A stretch of DNA of 64,000 nt from an uncultured Acidobacteriota bacterium (GCA_937925645.1 CALAMB010000485.1:1-64000); one strand, 5' to 3'. Shown: positions 8,769-18,275, numbered from the stretch's first letter. Notes: generated by a model not told the origin, from the letters alone. A program made the numbers and translations.

Positions 8769-9597
8769 GGGCCATCTCCAGATCCGGGGCGGCCGCCACC
8801 AGTCCGTCCTCCCGGCAGAGCCGCAGGAACAGCCGGACCGACTCCAGTTCGGCTTCGCCCAGATGGTACGACAGGTTCTCGCCCAGATAGCGGCGCAGTT
8901 CCGCCGCCGGCCGGCCGAGCCGCACGCTGAACTCGGCGGCGATCTCATCGAGCCGGCGGAGGCCCTCGGCCTTGCTCGCCTCCAGAAAACGCACCAGCGC
9001 CGGATGGCAGGCCGCGCGGCGCACCGCCCAGACGGCGAAGACGAAGGGGCGGCCGGTGAACTCGCGCCACAGGGTGGCCAAATCGTGGACCTCGACCCCG
9101 GCCGTCGCATCCGTCAGGGCCTGGTCGCCGATGATCAGGGCCGCCTCGCCCCGCCCGAGCGCCGCGGGGGCCGTCTCACGGATCTCCGTGGCGGGCATTG
9201 CCGACAGCCGCCGCTTCAGCAGGACGTGCAGCAGCGCCACGGAAGTGCGGGAGTGGGGACTCAGCCAGATCCGCTCGATCTCCGGCAGCGGCGATCGGCT
9301 GACCAGCACGACGCTGCGCACCGGTCCCGGCGAGGCGATGGCGATGCCCGGCAGGACCACCAGGTCCGGGATGCGCGCGCACTCCACCACCGGCAGCAGG
9401 GCGCCGTCCGATTCACCCCGCCGCACGGCGTCCGCGCAGCGGGCCGGCTCCTGGAAGACGACGCTCAGCCAGTGCGGACGGGCGCCGTGGCGCAGCCCGT
9501 GGACGAGCGGCGCCGCGTTGAGGAACGACACGGCCGACAGGCGAGTGTGGGGAAAGCCGGGCATCGGGTGACCGTCCGCGCGAAATCCAGTCCGCAT
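8758..9597 (-). CDS. mqnA: Chorismate dehydratase (MqnA)
   Basis: Converts chorismate to 3-[(1-carboxyvinyl)oxy]benzoate, the first step of the futalosine menaquinone pathway. The product is about 280 aa and has the periplasmic-binding-like fold of the family: RLSAVSFLNAAPLVHGL near the N-terminus, GESDGALLPVVECARI, SRTSVALLHVLL, ALIIGDQAL, and a C-terminal helical segment ENLSYHLGEAEL. The start is uncertain: ATG 9597 has a GGGAGG-rich but rather distant ribosome site; ATG 9564 gives the usual short lead-in before the first strand. It is translationally coupled to mqnC by an 11-bp overlap. Confidence 0.92.
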   Translation of the reverse strand: MRTGFRADGHPMPGFPHTRLSAVSFLNAAPLVHGLRHGARPHWLSVVFQEPARCADAVRRGESDGALLPVVECARIPDLVVLPGIAIASPGPVRSVVLVSRSPLPEIERIWLSPHSRTSVALLHVLLKRRLSAMPATEIRETAPAALGRGEAALIIGDQALTDATAGVEVHDLATLWREFTGRPFVFAVWAVRRAACHPALVRFLEASKAEGLRRLDEIAAEFSVRLGRPAAELRRYLGENLSYHLGEAELESVRLFLRLCREDGLVAAAPDLEMAHAD

Positions 9598-9700
9598 TGT
9601 AGCCCCGCCCCCTCCCCGAAGGCAAACGGCAAACTTTTTTCCGAACACCCGCCGACTCATCCGTTATTAATAATGAACACCGAATCGCCCCGGAGTCACA

Positions 9701-10861
9701 ATGCCACCCGACCCGACGCACGCAGCCCCCGCGGTGGAACCGCGCAATCTCCTGCTCCTGCACGCCCTGCCCGGCGCCGGACCGCGCAAGCTGATGGAGC
9801 TGGTCCTGCGGGCGCCCTTCCTCCTGGCCGAGCCGGTGGACAAAAACTTCTGGCTGTTCGTCCAGCGGGAGTCGGGCCTCGCCGTCAGCCGCGCCGAGCA
9901 GCGGGCGCTGGAGCGCCGCGCGGGCGGCATCCTGGATCGCGCCGCCCGCGGCGAGTTCGCCATCCTCCACTGGTTCGACCCGGGCTATCCGGAGCTGTTG
10001 CGCCACATCTACGACCCTCCGCTGGTGCTGTTCCTGCGGGGCGATCCCGCACTCCTGGGCGGCGACTGCCTGGCCGTGGTGGGCGCCCGGCGCGCATCGG
10101 ATTACGGCGTGGCCGTGGCGCAGGAATTCGCCAGCCGGCTGGCCGCCGCCGGCCTGGTGATCGTCAGCGGCCTGGCCCTGGGCATCGATTCCAGCGCCCA
10201 CGTGGGCGCGCTGAAGGCGGCGGGCGGCACCGTCGCCGTGCTCGGCTGCGGGATCGACATCGTCTACCCCAAGCAGTCCGCCGCCCTGCACCGGCGGATC
10301 CTGGAGCGCGGGTGCCTCGTCAGCGAGTTCCCACCCGGGCTGTACCCCTCGCCACAGAATTTTCCCATCCGCAACCGCATCATCAGCGGCCTGGCCCTGG
10401 GCACTCTCATCGTCGAGGCGACGCAGCGCAGCGGCTCCCTCATCACCGCCCGCCTGGCGCTGGAGCACGGCCGGGAGCTCTTCGCGGTGCCGGGCCCCGT
10501 GCACAGCCCCCTGAGCGTGGGGCCCAACTACCTCATCAAGCAGGGCGCCAAGCTGGTGCAGATCTGGCCGGACGTGATCGACGAGCTGCCCCGGCCGGTG
10601 CAGGAACGGCTCCGCCCGGCCGCCGGCGATCCGGCGGCGGCGGAACGGCCCCTCGGCGGCGGCGCGGAAAATCTCCGTTTGACAAACGACGAAGAGGCGG
10701 TATATAAACACGTGCTTTTTGACCGGAAGGTCCACCTGGATGACCTGCTGTACCGCACGGGTCTATCCATGGGGAAACTGGGAGCCGCCCTGCTGCAACT
10801 CCAGTTCAACAACCTGATCCAGGAACTTCCCGGACAGTATTATCTCCGGAACGTGAGGTAG
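9701..10861 (+). CDS. dprA: DNA-processing protein DprA
   Basis: Loads RecA onto incoming single-stranded DNA during natural transformation. The 386-aa product has an N-terminal SAM/HhH-like region (res ~15-100), a Rossmann domain with VVGARRASDYG near residue 126, SGLALGIDSSAHVGAL, AVLGCGIDIVYP, SEFPPG, FPIRNRIISGL and SLITARLALEHGRELFAVPG, all standard, and a C-terminal winged helix (LTNDEEAVYKHVLFDRKVHL...). The gene ends 3 bp before topA, a pair often seen together. An AT-rich stretch around 9660-9675 upstream may hold its promoter but no clear -35 is seen. Confidence 0.95.
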   Translation: MPPDPTHAAPAVEPRNLLLLHALPGAGPRKLMELVLRAPFLLAEPVDKNFWLFVQRESGLAVSRAEQRALERRAGGILDRAARGEFAILHWFDPGYPELLRHIYDPPLVLFLRGDPALLGGDCLAVVGARRASDYGVAVAQEFASRLAAAGLVIVSGLALGIDSSAHVGALKAAGGTVAVLGCGIDIVYPKQSAALHRRILERGCLVSEFPPGLYPSPQNFPIRNRIISGLALGTLIVEATQRSGSLITARLALEHGRELFAVPGPVHSPLSVGPNYLIKQGAKLVQIWPDVIDELPRPVQERLRPAAGDPAAAERPLGGGAENLRLTNDEEAVYKHVLFDRKVHLDDLLYRTGLSMGKLGAALLQLQFNNLIQELPGQYYLRNVR

Positions 10862-10864
10862 CGC

Positions 10865-13168
10865 TTGAAACCCAAGTCTCTAGTCATAGTCGAATCCCCG
10901 GCCAAGGCCCGGACCATTGAACGGTATCTCGGCGGCGAGTACACGGTGCTCGCGTCCGTGGGCCACATCAAGGACCTGCCCAAAAAGCGGCTCGGCGTCG
11001 ACCCTGCCCACGGCTTCAAAACCGACTACGAAATCATCCCGGGCAAAGAAGCGATCGTCAAAAACCTGCGCAAGGCCGCGGACAAGGCCGACGTGATCTA
11101 CCTCGCGGCGGACCCCGACCGCGAGGGGGAGGCGATCTGCCAGCACATTTTCGAGGAGATCGAGGCGGCCAACGACAAGGTCTTCCGGGTCATGTTCAAC
11201 GAGATCACCCGTGACGCCATCCGCCAGGCCTTTGAAACGCCGGGCCGGATCGACGAGAACCTGGTCAAGTCGCAGAACACCCGGCGCATCCTGGACCGGC
11301 TGGTGGGTTACAAGATCAGCCCGCTCCTGTGGCGCAAGGTCCGCCGGGGACTGTCGGCGGGGCGCGTCCAGACGGTCGCCCTGCGCCTCATCGTGGACCG
11401 CGAGCGCGAGATCAACGCGTTCCGGAAGGATGAGTACTGGGTCTTCACCGCCCACCTGGAGGCCGCCCTGCCACCGGCGTTCCGCGCCAAGGCCGTCAAA
11501 CTGGACGGGCAGAAGTTCCTCGTGCGCACCGCCGCTGAGGCGAAGGCGCTTCAGGGCGAGCTGGAGGCGGGTGCCTTCGTCGTCGAGTCGGTGCGCGCCA
11601 CCACCCGCAAGCAGCATCCGCAGCCGCCGTTCACCACCAGCAAACTCCAGCAGGAGGCCAATCGCCGCTTCAAGCTTCCGGCGGCCAAAACCATGCAGAT
11701 CGCCCAGCGGCTCTACGAAGGGATCGACCTCGGCGAGGGGAGCGTGGGGCTCATCACCTACATGCGTACCGACTCCACCCGCGTCGCCCCGTCGGCGCTG
11801 GAATCGATCCGGTCGTACATTCAGGACACCTACGGGAACGAGTACCTTCCCGAGAAGCCCCGCAGCTTCTCCAAGGCCGACCTGGCGCAGGACGCCCACG
11901 AGGCGATCCGGCCCACTGACATCACCCGCACGCCGGCCTCCGTGCGTACCCACCTGAAGGCCGACGAGTTCAGGATCTACACGCTGATCTGGCAGCGCTG
12001 CGTGGCCTCGCAGATGGAGCCGGCCCTCTTCCGCCACACCGACATCAAGATCGCCGCCGGCCGCTGCCTCTTCCAGGCCACCGGCGACGTGCCGCAGTTC
12101 GCCGGCTTTCTGAAGGTGTACCAGGAGACGGCCGAGGAGGACGCGACGGAGGCCGATCCGGCCAATCCCAATCTGCCGCCGGTGGAGGCGGGTCAGGCGT
12201 TGCGCCTCCAGCGACTACAGACCGAGCAGCAATTCACCCAGCCGCCCCCCCGCTACACCGAAGCCACGCTCATCAAAGCGCTGGAAGAGAAGGGCATCGG
12301 GCGACCCAGCACGTACGCCCAGATCGTGACGGTGATCCAGAACCGCCAGTACGTGATCAAGGAGGAGGGACGGTTCCGGTCCACCGAGACCGGCGAGATC
12401 GTCATCGACTTGCTGATACAAAGCTTTCCCGACCTGTTCGACTACAACTACACCGCCACCATGGAGAAGAGTCTCGACCTCATCGAGGCGGGGAAGCAGA
12501 ACTGGCTCGTGGAGCTGCAGCGGTTCTACCGCGCCTTCGACGGGACGCTGCAGAAGGCCGAGGCCGAGATGTCCAACCTGAAGCGGGAGAAGCTCCCCAC
12601 CGACGAGCGCTGCCCCAACTGCGGCGCCGGCATGGTGATCCGTTGGGGCCGGTTCGGCAAGTTCATGGCCTGCGAACGCTACCCCGAATGCCGCACCAGC
12701 AAGCCGGTCACCAACGGCAACGGCAACGGCGACGCGGCCACCGCCCCGACCGCCAAGGCTCCGGCCCGGGTGCTGGACGAGCAGTGTCCCGACTGCGGCA
12801 AGCACCTCGTGGAGCGCTCCGGCCGGTTCGGCAAGTTCATCGCCTGCAGCGGCTACCCCGCGTGCCGTTACAAGAAGAAGCCCGGCATCAACATGCCGTG
12901 CCCGCAAAGCGGCTGCGCCGGCGAGATCGTGATGCTCAAGAACAAGCGGGGCCGAATCTTTTACGGCTGTTCCAAGTACCCCGCCTGCAACTTCACCAGC
13001 TGGCAGCGACCGGTCTCCCGGGCCTGTCCCGCCTGCGGCCACGCCTACATGGTGCAAAAACAGACGAAGAAGGACGGCGCCTTTCTGGAATGTCCCCGGC
13101 CCGAGTGCCGGCACCGGCTGCCCGACGAAACCGGCGGACCGGCGGCGCCGCCCGACGACAACTCCTGA
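10865..13168 (+). CDS. topA: DNA topoisomerase I
   Basis: Type IA topoisomerase relaxing negative supercoils. The 767-aa product starts at TTG 10865 (KPKSLVIVESPAKARTIERY is the conserved N-terminus). It has the TOPRIM motifs (VESPAKA and AADPDREGEAI), the nicking Tyr299 in ITYMRTDSTRV, the AQDAHEAIRPT segment, and EKGIGRPSTYAQI. The C-terminus bears four Cys4 zinc ribbons beginning CPNCG, CPDCG, CPQSGC and CPACG, the first two each followed by GRFGKF. It follows dprA by 3 bp. Confidence 0.97.
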   Translation: MKPKSLVIVESPAKARTIERYLGGEYTVLASVGHIKDLPKKRLGVDPAHGFKTDYEIIPGKEAIVKNLRKAADKADVIYLAADPDREGEAICQHIFEEIEAANDKVFRVMFNEITRDAIRQAFETPGRIDENLVKSQNTRRILDRLVGYKISPLLWRKVRRGLSAGRVQTVALRLIVDREREINAFRKDEYWVFTAHLEAALPPAFRAKAVKLDGQKFLVRTAAEAKALQGELEAGAFVVESVRATTRKQHPQPPFTTSKLQQEANRRFKLPAAKTMQIAQRLYEGIDLGEGSVGLITYMRTDSTRVAPSALESIRSYIQDTYGNEYLPEKPRSFSKADLAQDAHEAIRPTDITRTPASVRTHLKADEFRIYTLIWQRCVASQMEPALFRHTDIKIAAGRCLFQATGDVPQFAGFLKVYQETAEEDATEADPANPNLPPVEAGQALRLQRLQTEQQFTQPPPRYTEATLIKALEEKGIGRPSTYAQIVTVIQNRQYVIKEEGRFRSTETGEIVIDLLIQSFPDLFDYNYTATMEKSLDLIEAGKQNWLVELQRFYRAFDGTLQKAEAEMSNLKREKLPTDERCPNCGAGMVIRWGRFGKFMACERYPECRTSKPVTNGNGNGDAATAPTAKAPARVLDEQCPDCGKHLVERSGRFGKFIACSGYPACRYKKKPGINMPCPQSGCAGEIVMLKNKRGRIFYGCSKYPACNFTSWQRPVSRACPACGHAYMVQKQTKKDGAFLECPRPECRHRLPDETGGPAAPPDDNS

Positions 13169-13179
13169 GGGCATCCGCC

Positions 13180-13209
13180 TTGTCAGCCGGCGCGGATCCA
13201 TGATATAAC
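13180..13209 (+). promoter_or_regulatory. Promoter for the CorC-type gene operon
   Basis: TTGTCA (13180-13185), an 18-nt spacer, TATAAC (13204-13209), 37 bp upstream of the ATG at 13246. Confidence 0.5.
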
Positions 13210-13245
13210 GGGGCTGATAATCCGGCAGGATCCACCCTTTCTCGA

Positions 13246-14520
13246 ATGAGCACGGACACCGTAGCACTGGTCATCTGGGCGCTGTTGGCCGCCGCGCTGG
13301 CAGCCCTGGCGCTGTATTCCATCATTGAGAACGTGCTGTCCCGCCTCACCCGTGTCGACATCAAACTCCTCAGAGACCGCCGCAAGGGGCTGGGCGACGA
13401 CCGGTTCCTCGCCCAGCTTCACCGGGGCAAGTACCGTGTCCAGATCCCCCTGCAGCTCTTCGTGCAATCCATCCGCGTCGCCGTCGGCATTCTCATTCTG
13501 ATTCTGTTGAACCTGCACCAGGTGCCGTACGCCGCCCCGCTGGCGCTGCTGACGACCGTCGCCGTGATGCTCATCCTGTCCCATTGGCTGCCGTGGGCCG
13601 TCACCGGCACGGAGCCGGAGCGCGTGTTGCTGATCCTCCTGCCGTTCCTGCGGCCGGTGCTCGTCATCGGCATCCCGCTCACCTACCCCATCATCCACCT
13701 GGCGGCCCGGCGGCACGCCGCCTCGGCCGACAACGAGGCCGGCGAGGACGAAATCACCGACGAGGAGGTCCAGGCCTTCCTGGACGTCGGCGAAGAGGAA
13801 GGCATCTTCGAGCAGGAGGAAAGCCGGATCATCCAGCAGGTCGTCGAACTGGGCGACACGATCGCCCGCGAGATCATGGTCCCGCGCACCGAGATCGTCG
13901 CCATTCCCGTGAACGCCACGCAGGAGGAACTGCGGGCGTTGATTGTCAAATCGCGCCACAGCCGGATCCCGGTCTTCGAGGGCTCCATCGACGCCATCGT
14001 CGGCGTGGTGTACGTCCGGCACCTGCTGGCCGGTTATTCATCCCAGGATCCGGGCACGTCACTCAAGGGTCTCATCCGCCCCGCCCTCTTCGTGCCGGAA
14101 ACGAAACGGGTGGCCGAGTTGCTCCGCGAGATGCAGGCCAAAGGCGAGCAGATGTGCATCGTGGTGGACGAGTACGGGGGCGTGGCGGGACTGGTCACGC
14201 TCGAAGACATCCTGGAGGAGATCGTCGGGGAAATCCGGGACGAGGACCAGCCCGTCGAGGTGGACATCCACGCCGACGGCGAGAACACGTACCTGATGAA
14301 CGGCGACACCGACCTGTGGGACGTCCAGGAAACTCTCGGCGTGGACCTGGAGGAAGAGGGCTACAATACCATCGCCGGTCTGATCATCAAGGAGCTCGGC
14401 CGCCTCCCGAAGCACGACGAGGTACTGCGGATCGACGGTCTGGAGATCCAGGTGCTCGCCGTCGACAGCCGGAAAATCCACCGCGTCCGCGTCCGCAAGC
14501 TCGATGCCGACCCATCCTGA
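13246..14520 (+). CDS. CBS-domain transporter, HlyC/CorC (CNNM) family
   Basis: Membrane protein of the CorB/CorC/TlyC group, linked to magnesium/cobalt efflux or resistance; often labelled 'hemolysin' without good reason. The 424-aa product has an N-terminal CNNM-type membrane region with hydrophobic segments at about residues 5-25, 75-90, 98-115 and 125-145. There is a linker with DEEVQAFLDVGEEEGIFEQEE, then a CBS pair (res ~205-330; IMVPRTEIVAI, HSRIPVFEG, CIVVDEYGGVAGLVTLEDILEEIVGEI), and a C-terminal CorC_HlyC domain (YNTIAGLIIKELGRLP). It overlaps ribD by 17 bp, so it likely starts an operon with ribD and ybeY. Confidence 0.92.
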   Translation: MSTDTVALVIWALLAAALAALALYSIIENVLSRLTRVDIKLLRDRRKGLGDDRFLAQLHRGKYRVQIPLQLFVQSIRVAVGILILILLNLHQVPYAAPLALLTTVAVMLILSHWLPWAVTGTEPERVLLILLPFLRPVLVIGIPLTYPIIHLAARRHAASADNEAGEDEITDEEVQAFLDVGEEEGIFEQEESRIIQQVVELGDTIAREIMVPRTEIVAIPVNATQEELRALIVKSRHSRIPVFEGSIDAIVGVVYVRHLLAGYSSQDPGTSLKGLIRPALFVPETKRVAELLREMQAKGEQMCIVVDEYGGVAGLVTLEDILEEIVGEIRDEDQPVEVDIHADGENTYLMNGDTDLWDVQETLGVDLEEEGYNTIAGLIIKELGRLPKHDEVLRIDGLEIQVLAVDSRKIHRVRVRKLDADPS

Positions 14521-15640
14521 TCACATGCGCCGCGCCCTGCGCCTCGCCCGGCTGGGCACCGGGCGCGCCAGCCCCAATCCGATGGTGGGCGCCGTGGTGG
14601 TCCGGGCCGGCGCCGTGGTGGGGGAGGGCTTTCACGTCTACGCCGAACGCCGCCATGCCGAGCGGGTGGCGCTGGATGCCGCCGGCGCCGCCGCCCGCGG
14701 CGCCGACCTCTATGTGACCCTGGAGCCGTGCTGCCATCACGGCCGCACGCCACCCTGCACCGACGCGATCGTGGCCGCCGGGATCCGGCGTGTGTTCTGC
14801 GGCATGGTGGATCCCAATCCTTTGGTGGCGGGCGGCGGCATCGCGGCCCTTCGAAGCGCCGGGATTCCGGTGGTCCTGACTGACGAGCCGGAACCGTTCC
14901 GACTCCTCAACCGCGCTTTCGTCAGTCACGTGACCCGCCACCGGCCCTGGGTGACGCTCAAGGCGGCCGCCACCCTCGACGGCCGGCTGGCACCCCTGTC
15001 GGCCCGGTCGCGCTGGATCACCGGCGCGCAGGCCCGCCGGCACGCCCACTGGCTGCGCTACCGCCACGACGCGATCCTCGTGGGCGTCGGGACCATCCTG
15101 GCCGACGATCCGCAACTGACCTGCCGGCACACCCGTCAGCCGGGACGGCCGCCGGTCAGGGTTGTCATCGATCCGGTCCTCCGCCTCCCGGCGGACTCGC
15201 GGTTGGCGGCCACCGCCGGTGAGGCGCCGGTCCGGGTGTACTGCGCGTCCGGCGCGCCGACTCAACCCCGTGACGCCCTGGCCGCCCGCGGGGTGACGCT
15301 CGTCCCCGTCGAAACAGCATCCGCAGGCGGGCTGGACCTCACCGCGATCCTGCGGCACCTGTCCGCCACCGGCGTCACGTCGGTGCTGGTGGAGGGAGGC
15401 AGCCGGACGTTGGCCGGCTTCATCCGCGCCGGGCTGGCCGATGAGTTCTGTTTCTATTTCGCGCCCATGCTCCTCGGCGAGCGGTCGCTGCCGCTGGTGG
15501 GCGACATCGGGGTGCTGGAACTGGCGGCGTGTCCGCGGCTGGAGGTGCGACGGGTCCGGCATCTGCCGCCCGATTGGCTGTTCGAAGGATTCTTCAGCGG
15601 CGCTGCCGACAACCCGCCATCCGGCCCAGCCGCTCGCTGA
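14504..15640 (+). CDS. ribD: Bifunctional riboflavin deaminase/reductase RibD
   Basis: Carries out the deamination and side-chain reduction steps of riboflavin synthesis. The 378-aa product has an N-terminal zinc deaminase domain, with H51-A-E as zinc ligand/catalytic Glu and PCCHHGRTPPC for the two zinc Cys, and a C-terminal reductase of DHFR fold (WVTLKAAATLDGRLAP, WITGAQARRHAHWLR, ILVGVGTILADDP, SVLVEGGSRTLAGFI). The start overlaps the CorC-type gene by 17 bp. ribA/B/E/H are not in the window. Confidence 0.95.
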   Translation: MPTHPDHMRRALRLARLGTGRASPNPMVGAVVVRAGAVVGEGFHVYAERRHAERVALDAAGAAARGADLYVTLEPCCHHGRTPPCTDAIVAAGIRRVFCGMVDPNPLVAGGGIAALRSAGIPVVLTDEPEPFRLLNRAFVSHVTRHRPWVTLKAAATLDGRLAPLSARSRWITGAQARRHAHWLRYRHDAILVGVGTILADDPQLTCRHTRQPGRPPVRVVIDPVLRLPADSRLAATAGEAPVRVYCASGAPTQPRDALAARGVTLVPVETASAGGLDLTAILRHLSATGVTSVLVEGGSRTLAGFIRAGLADEFCFYFAPMLLGERSLPLVGDIGVLELAACPRLEVRRVRHLPPDWLFEGFFSGAADNPPSGPAAR

Positions 15641-15691
15641 CGCCGGACGGACGGCAGCCGCATGGCGGACATCCGGCAACCGGAGAAGTCA

Positions 15692-16144
15692 ATGAACACG
15701 GTATACTTCAAAAATCTCCAGCGTCAGCACCGGCTATCCACGAAGGTGTTTCGCCGGCTGCTCCTGCACGCCATGCGTCGGCTGGACGTCTCCGGATCCC
15801 TGCTGACGGTGGTGTATTGCCGCGCGGCCAGGATCCGGGAGTTGAACCGGCTCTACCGCAACCTGGATCAGCCGACGGACGTGCTCTCGTTCCCCACCGC
15901 AGATCCCGGCGAAGACGGGCGGATCTACCTGGGAGACATCTTTATCGCGCCGGAAGTGGCGGCCGAACACGCGCGGGCGGACGGGGTCGCGCTCGAGGAC
16001 GAACTGGCCGTCCTGCACCTCCACGGCCTGCTGCACCTGCTCGGACACGATCATGAGACCGACGCCGGCCGGATGCTGGCGCTGCAGGCTGCGCTGGTGC
16101 GGGAGCTCAAACCACGAGGACCGGGACCGTTGACCGCCGGATGA
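15692..16144 (+). CDS. ybeY: Endoribonuclease YbeY (rRNA maturation)
   Basis: Zinc-dependent RNase in 16S rRNA 3'-end maturation and ribosome quality control. The 150-aa product ends with the metal motif HLHGLLHLLGHDHETD (H-x3-H-x5-H) and has DQPTDVLSFP and GDIFIAPE before it, as in the family. I chose ATG 15692 because GGAG sits 6 nt upstream; an in-frame ATG at 15662 would add ten residues. The 3' end overlaps the convergent stress-protein gene by 38 bp. Confidence 0.93.
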   Translation: MNTVYFKNLQRQHRLSTKVFRRLLLHAMRRLDVSGSLLTVVYCRAARIRELNRLYRNLDQPTDVLSFPTADPGEDGRIYLGDIFIAPEVAAEHARADGVALEDELAVLHLHGLLHLLGHDHETDAGRMLALQAALVRELKPRGPGPLTAG

Positions 16145-17024
16145 CCCGCTCCGTCGTGCTGCCCACCACGTAATCCTCAACCTCGTCGTAACCGTTGTTG
16201 GACAGGATGACCAGATCGATCGCCGCTTCGGTGATGTAGTTGATGATGGTCGCCGGCGGCGAGCCTTCCCGCAACGCGATGGTGGTGTGGGGTCCGCCGG
16301 TTTCCGGCAAATCAAACAGTCGGCGGATTTTCTCCTCCATCCGGCCCCGCGCCTCCGGATCCAACTCGAAGATGGACTCGACTCCGCCGGCGTAGTACGC
16401 CGGATGGAACCGCGCCTCCACCGCGTGCAGCAGGTGGACGTGCGGGCCGTCGGCCCCGCGGATCACGGGGAGCCACCCCATGGGCCGGGTGGAGTTGGCG
16501 GAAAAATCGGTGGGGATGAGCACGTGATCCAGGTGCAGGCCCCGGCCGTCCGGCGCCAGGCACGGTCGCATGCCCTGCCGCACCAGCCAGGCGGGACAGG
16601 GACAGCGGCGCAGCACCGCCTCGGCGACGCTGCCGAATACCACCTGTTCGAGGCTGCGTCGGCCATGGGTGGACATCACGATCAGATCGATCGCCTGCTC
16701 GGCGGCGTAATCCATGATCAGGGCGGGGACACTGAACCCCCGGCGCGTTTCCTGGACGGTCCGGATGCGGCCGCCGGCGGCCGTACCGGAGCAGCCGGCC
16801 AGCTTGTCCCGGGCATGGCCTTCTTCGGCTTCAAAAAACCGCGTCAGGGAAGCGAACTCGTCGGCGACGCGCTGCGGATCGTAGTCGTGGGGAGTCACCG
16901 CGTGGAACAGGTGGAGTGTGGCTCCGGACATGGCGGCCAGTGCCGACGCGTAGGGCAAGGCCGTCTCGGATGCCTCGGAGAAGTCTGTCGTGAACAGAAT
17001 GTTCCGGAGTCGGGGATCGCTCAT
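16107..17024 (-). CDS. Universal stress protein with two tandem UspA domains
   Basis: A 305-aa cytoplasmic protein of two UspA units. Unit 1 starts NILFTTDFSEASETALPYA and ends with VMSTHGRRSLEQVVFGSVAEAVLRRCPCPAWLV, with the ATP-binding G-x2-G-x9-G-S type loop. Unit 2 starts HVLIPTDFSANSTRPMGW and ends ILSNNGYDEVEDYVVGSTTERVIRRSTVPVLVV. Tandem proteins of this type usually bind ATP in one or both halves; here unit 2 has NNGYDE in place of THGRR, so its nucleotide loop is altered. ATG 17024 is chosen because it directly precedes the first strand. It has its own promoter and is monocistronic. Confidence 0.92.
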   Translation of the reverse strand: MSDPRLRNILFTTDFSEASETALPYASALAAMSGATLHLFHAVTPHDYDPQRVADEFASLTRFFEAEEGHARDKLAGCSGTAAGGRIRTVQETRRGFSVPALIMDYAAEQAIDLIVMSTHGRRSLEQVVFGSVAEAVLRRCPCPAWLVRQGMRPCLAPDGRGLHLDHVLIPTDFSANSTRPMGWLPVIRGADGPHVHLLHAVEARFHPAYYAGGVESIFELDPEARGRMEEKIRRLFDLPETGGPHTTIALREGSPPATIINYITEAAIDLVILSNNGYDEVEDYVVGSTTERVIRRSTVPVLVV

Positions 17025-17049
17025 GGGGCACCGCCTGCTGTTTTCCAGC

Positions 17050-17078
17050 ATTATAGCGGAGCCCGCGCCCGGCGACAA
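17050..17078 (-). promoter_or_regulatory. Promoter for the tandem Usp gene
   Basis: On the minus strand TTGTCG (17078-17073), 17 nt, then a perfect TATAAT (17055-17050), 26 bp upstream of the start codon. Confidence 0.65.
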
Positions 17079-17112
17079 CGGGAGAGGTTCCCGACGCCAG
17101 GCCGGCCGGGGA

Positions 17113-18108
17113 TCAGATTTCCCAGCGCAACAGGGAACTGCCCCAGGTGAACCCGGCGCCGAAACTGGCCAGCACGACCCAGTCCCCCTTCTGGATGCGG
17201 CCGTCCCGGGCGGCCTCGTACAGGCAGATGGGGATCGTGGCCGATGTCGTGTTCCCGAAGCGTTCGATGTTGACGATGACCTGGTCGTCGCGCAAACCCA
17301 GCCGCTCAGCCGTGGCGGAGATGATGCGCAGGTTGGCCTGGTGGGGAACGAACAGCTTGAGCTGCTGGGGCGTCAGGTTGTGGCGCCGCAGAATCTCTTC
17401 GGAGACGTTGGCCATCTCGGTAACCGCGAACTTGAAGACCTGGCGGCCCTCCTGGTGGATGGTGTGCATCTTCTTGTCCACGGTCTCATGGCTCGGCGGG
17501 TTGAGGCTGCCGCCGCCGGGCATGTAGAGGAACTTGCCACCCGACCCGTCGGTGCGCAGCACGAAATCGACCAACCCGACCTCATCGTCGGCCGCCGGCT
17601 CCAGCAGGGCGGCGCCGGCGCCGTCGCCGAAGAGCACGCAGGTGGCCCGGTCGGTGTAATCGACGATCGAGGACATGGTCTCGGCGCCGACGACCACCAC
17701 CCGTTTGTGAGTGCCCGTACGGACGAATTTTTCACCGACCGAGAGGGCGAAGATGAAACCGGAGCAGGCGCCCGACAGGTCAAAGCCCCAGGCGTTCTTG
17801 GCGCCGATCTTTTGCTGCACCACGCACGCGGTGGAGGGGAAAAACATGTCGGGCGTCACCGACGGGATGATGATCAGATCGATATCCTTGGGTTCGATGC
17901 CCCTGGTGTCGCATAACCGCAGAATGGCCTGGGCGGCGAGATCGGAGGTGGCCTGCCCCTTCTCCACGATATGCCGCTCGTGGATGCCGGTGCGCTCCAG
18001 GATCCATTCGTTGGTGGTGTCCACCATGCGCTCCAGATCCGCGTTTGTCAGGACGCGCTCCGGGACGTACATGCTGATGCCGGAAATCTTGACCTTATAT
18101 TCGCCCAC
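17113..18108 (-). CDS. fabH: 3-oxoacyl-ACP synthase III (FabH)
   Basis: Condenses acetyl-CoA (or branched starter) with malonyl-ACP to start fatty acid synthesis. The 331-aa product has the catalytic triad: C115 in DLSGACSGFIFAL, His in VPHQANLRI and Asn in ERFGNTTSATIP. It also has the N-terminal TNEWILERTGIHERH and the terminal GDWVVLASFGAGFTWGSSLL. GTG 18108 is used as start (GGCGG upstream; the next residues GEYKVKISGISMYVPE lead straight into the first strand); a longer frame upstream has no ribosome site. It has its own promoter and stands apart from other fab genes. Confidence 0.94.
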   Translation of the reverse strand: MGEYKVKISGISMYVPERVLTNADLERMVDTTNEWILERTGIHERHIVEKGQATSDLAAQAILRLCDTRGIEPKDIDLIIIPSVTPDMFFPSTACVVQQKIGAKNAWGFDLSGACSGFIFALSVGEKFVRTGTHKRVVVVGAETMSSIVDYTDRATCVLFGDGAGAALLEPAADDEVGLVDFVLRTDGSGGKFLYMPGGGSLNPPSHETVDKKMHTIHQEGRQVFKFAVTEMANVSEEILRRHNLTPQQLKLFVPHQANLRIISATAERLGLRDDQVIVNIERFGNTTSATIPICLYEAARDGRIQKGDWVVLASFGAGFTWGSSLLRWEI

Positions 18109-18145
18109 GATTGTCCGCCTTTCGAGTGAATTTTCGAAAAGCCAG

Positions 18146-18174
18146 TTTGTATCAGAATCGCCGGAGCATTTCAA
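18146..18174 (-). promoter_or_regulatory. Promoter for fabH
   Basis: On the minus strand TTGAAA (18174-18169), 17 nt, TACAAA (18151-18146), 37 bp upstream of the GTG start. Confidence 0.5.
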
Positions 18175-18266
18175 CCCCGATTTTCCGACGCAGTCCGCCG
18201 ACGGCCTTTCAACGAAGGGGCGGCTTGTGCGTTTCGCCAGAAAAGTAAAGTCCTTTCGCCTTTTTT

Positions 18267-18275
18267 TGATAGAAT
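18267..18275 (+). promoter_or_regulatory. Extended -10 promoter for the sigma-T2SS operon
   Basis: TGATAGAAT fits TGnTATAAT with one mismatch, preceded by seven Ts, 34 bp upstream of the sigma-factor ATG. No clear -35 is seen, as is usual for extended -10 promoters. It is the only promoter-like site I see before gspE. Confidence 0.5.

Noticed and set aside
8743..10707. 654-codon open frame on the plus strand
   Set aside because: Runs antisense to mqnA and mqnC, then out of frame through dprA; low-complexity Arg/Pro/Gly sequence, no motif.
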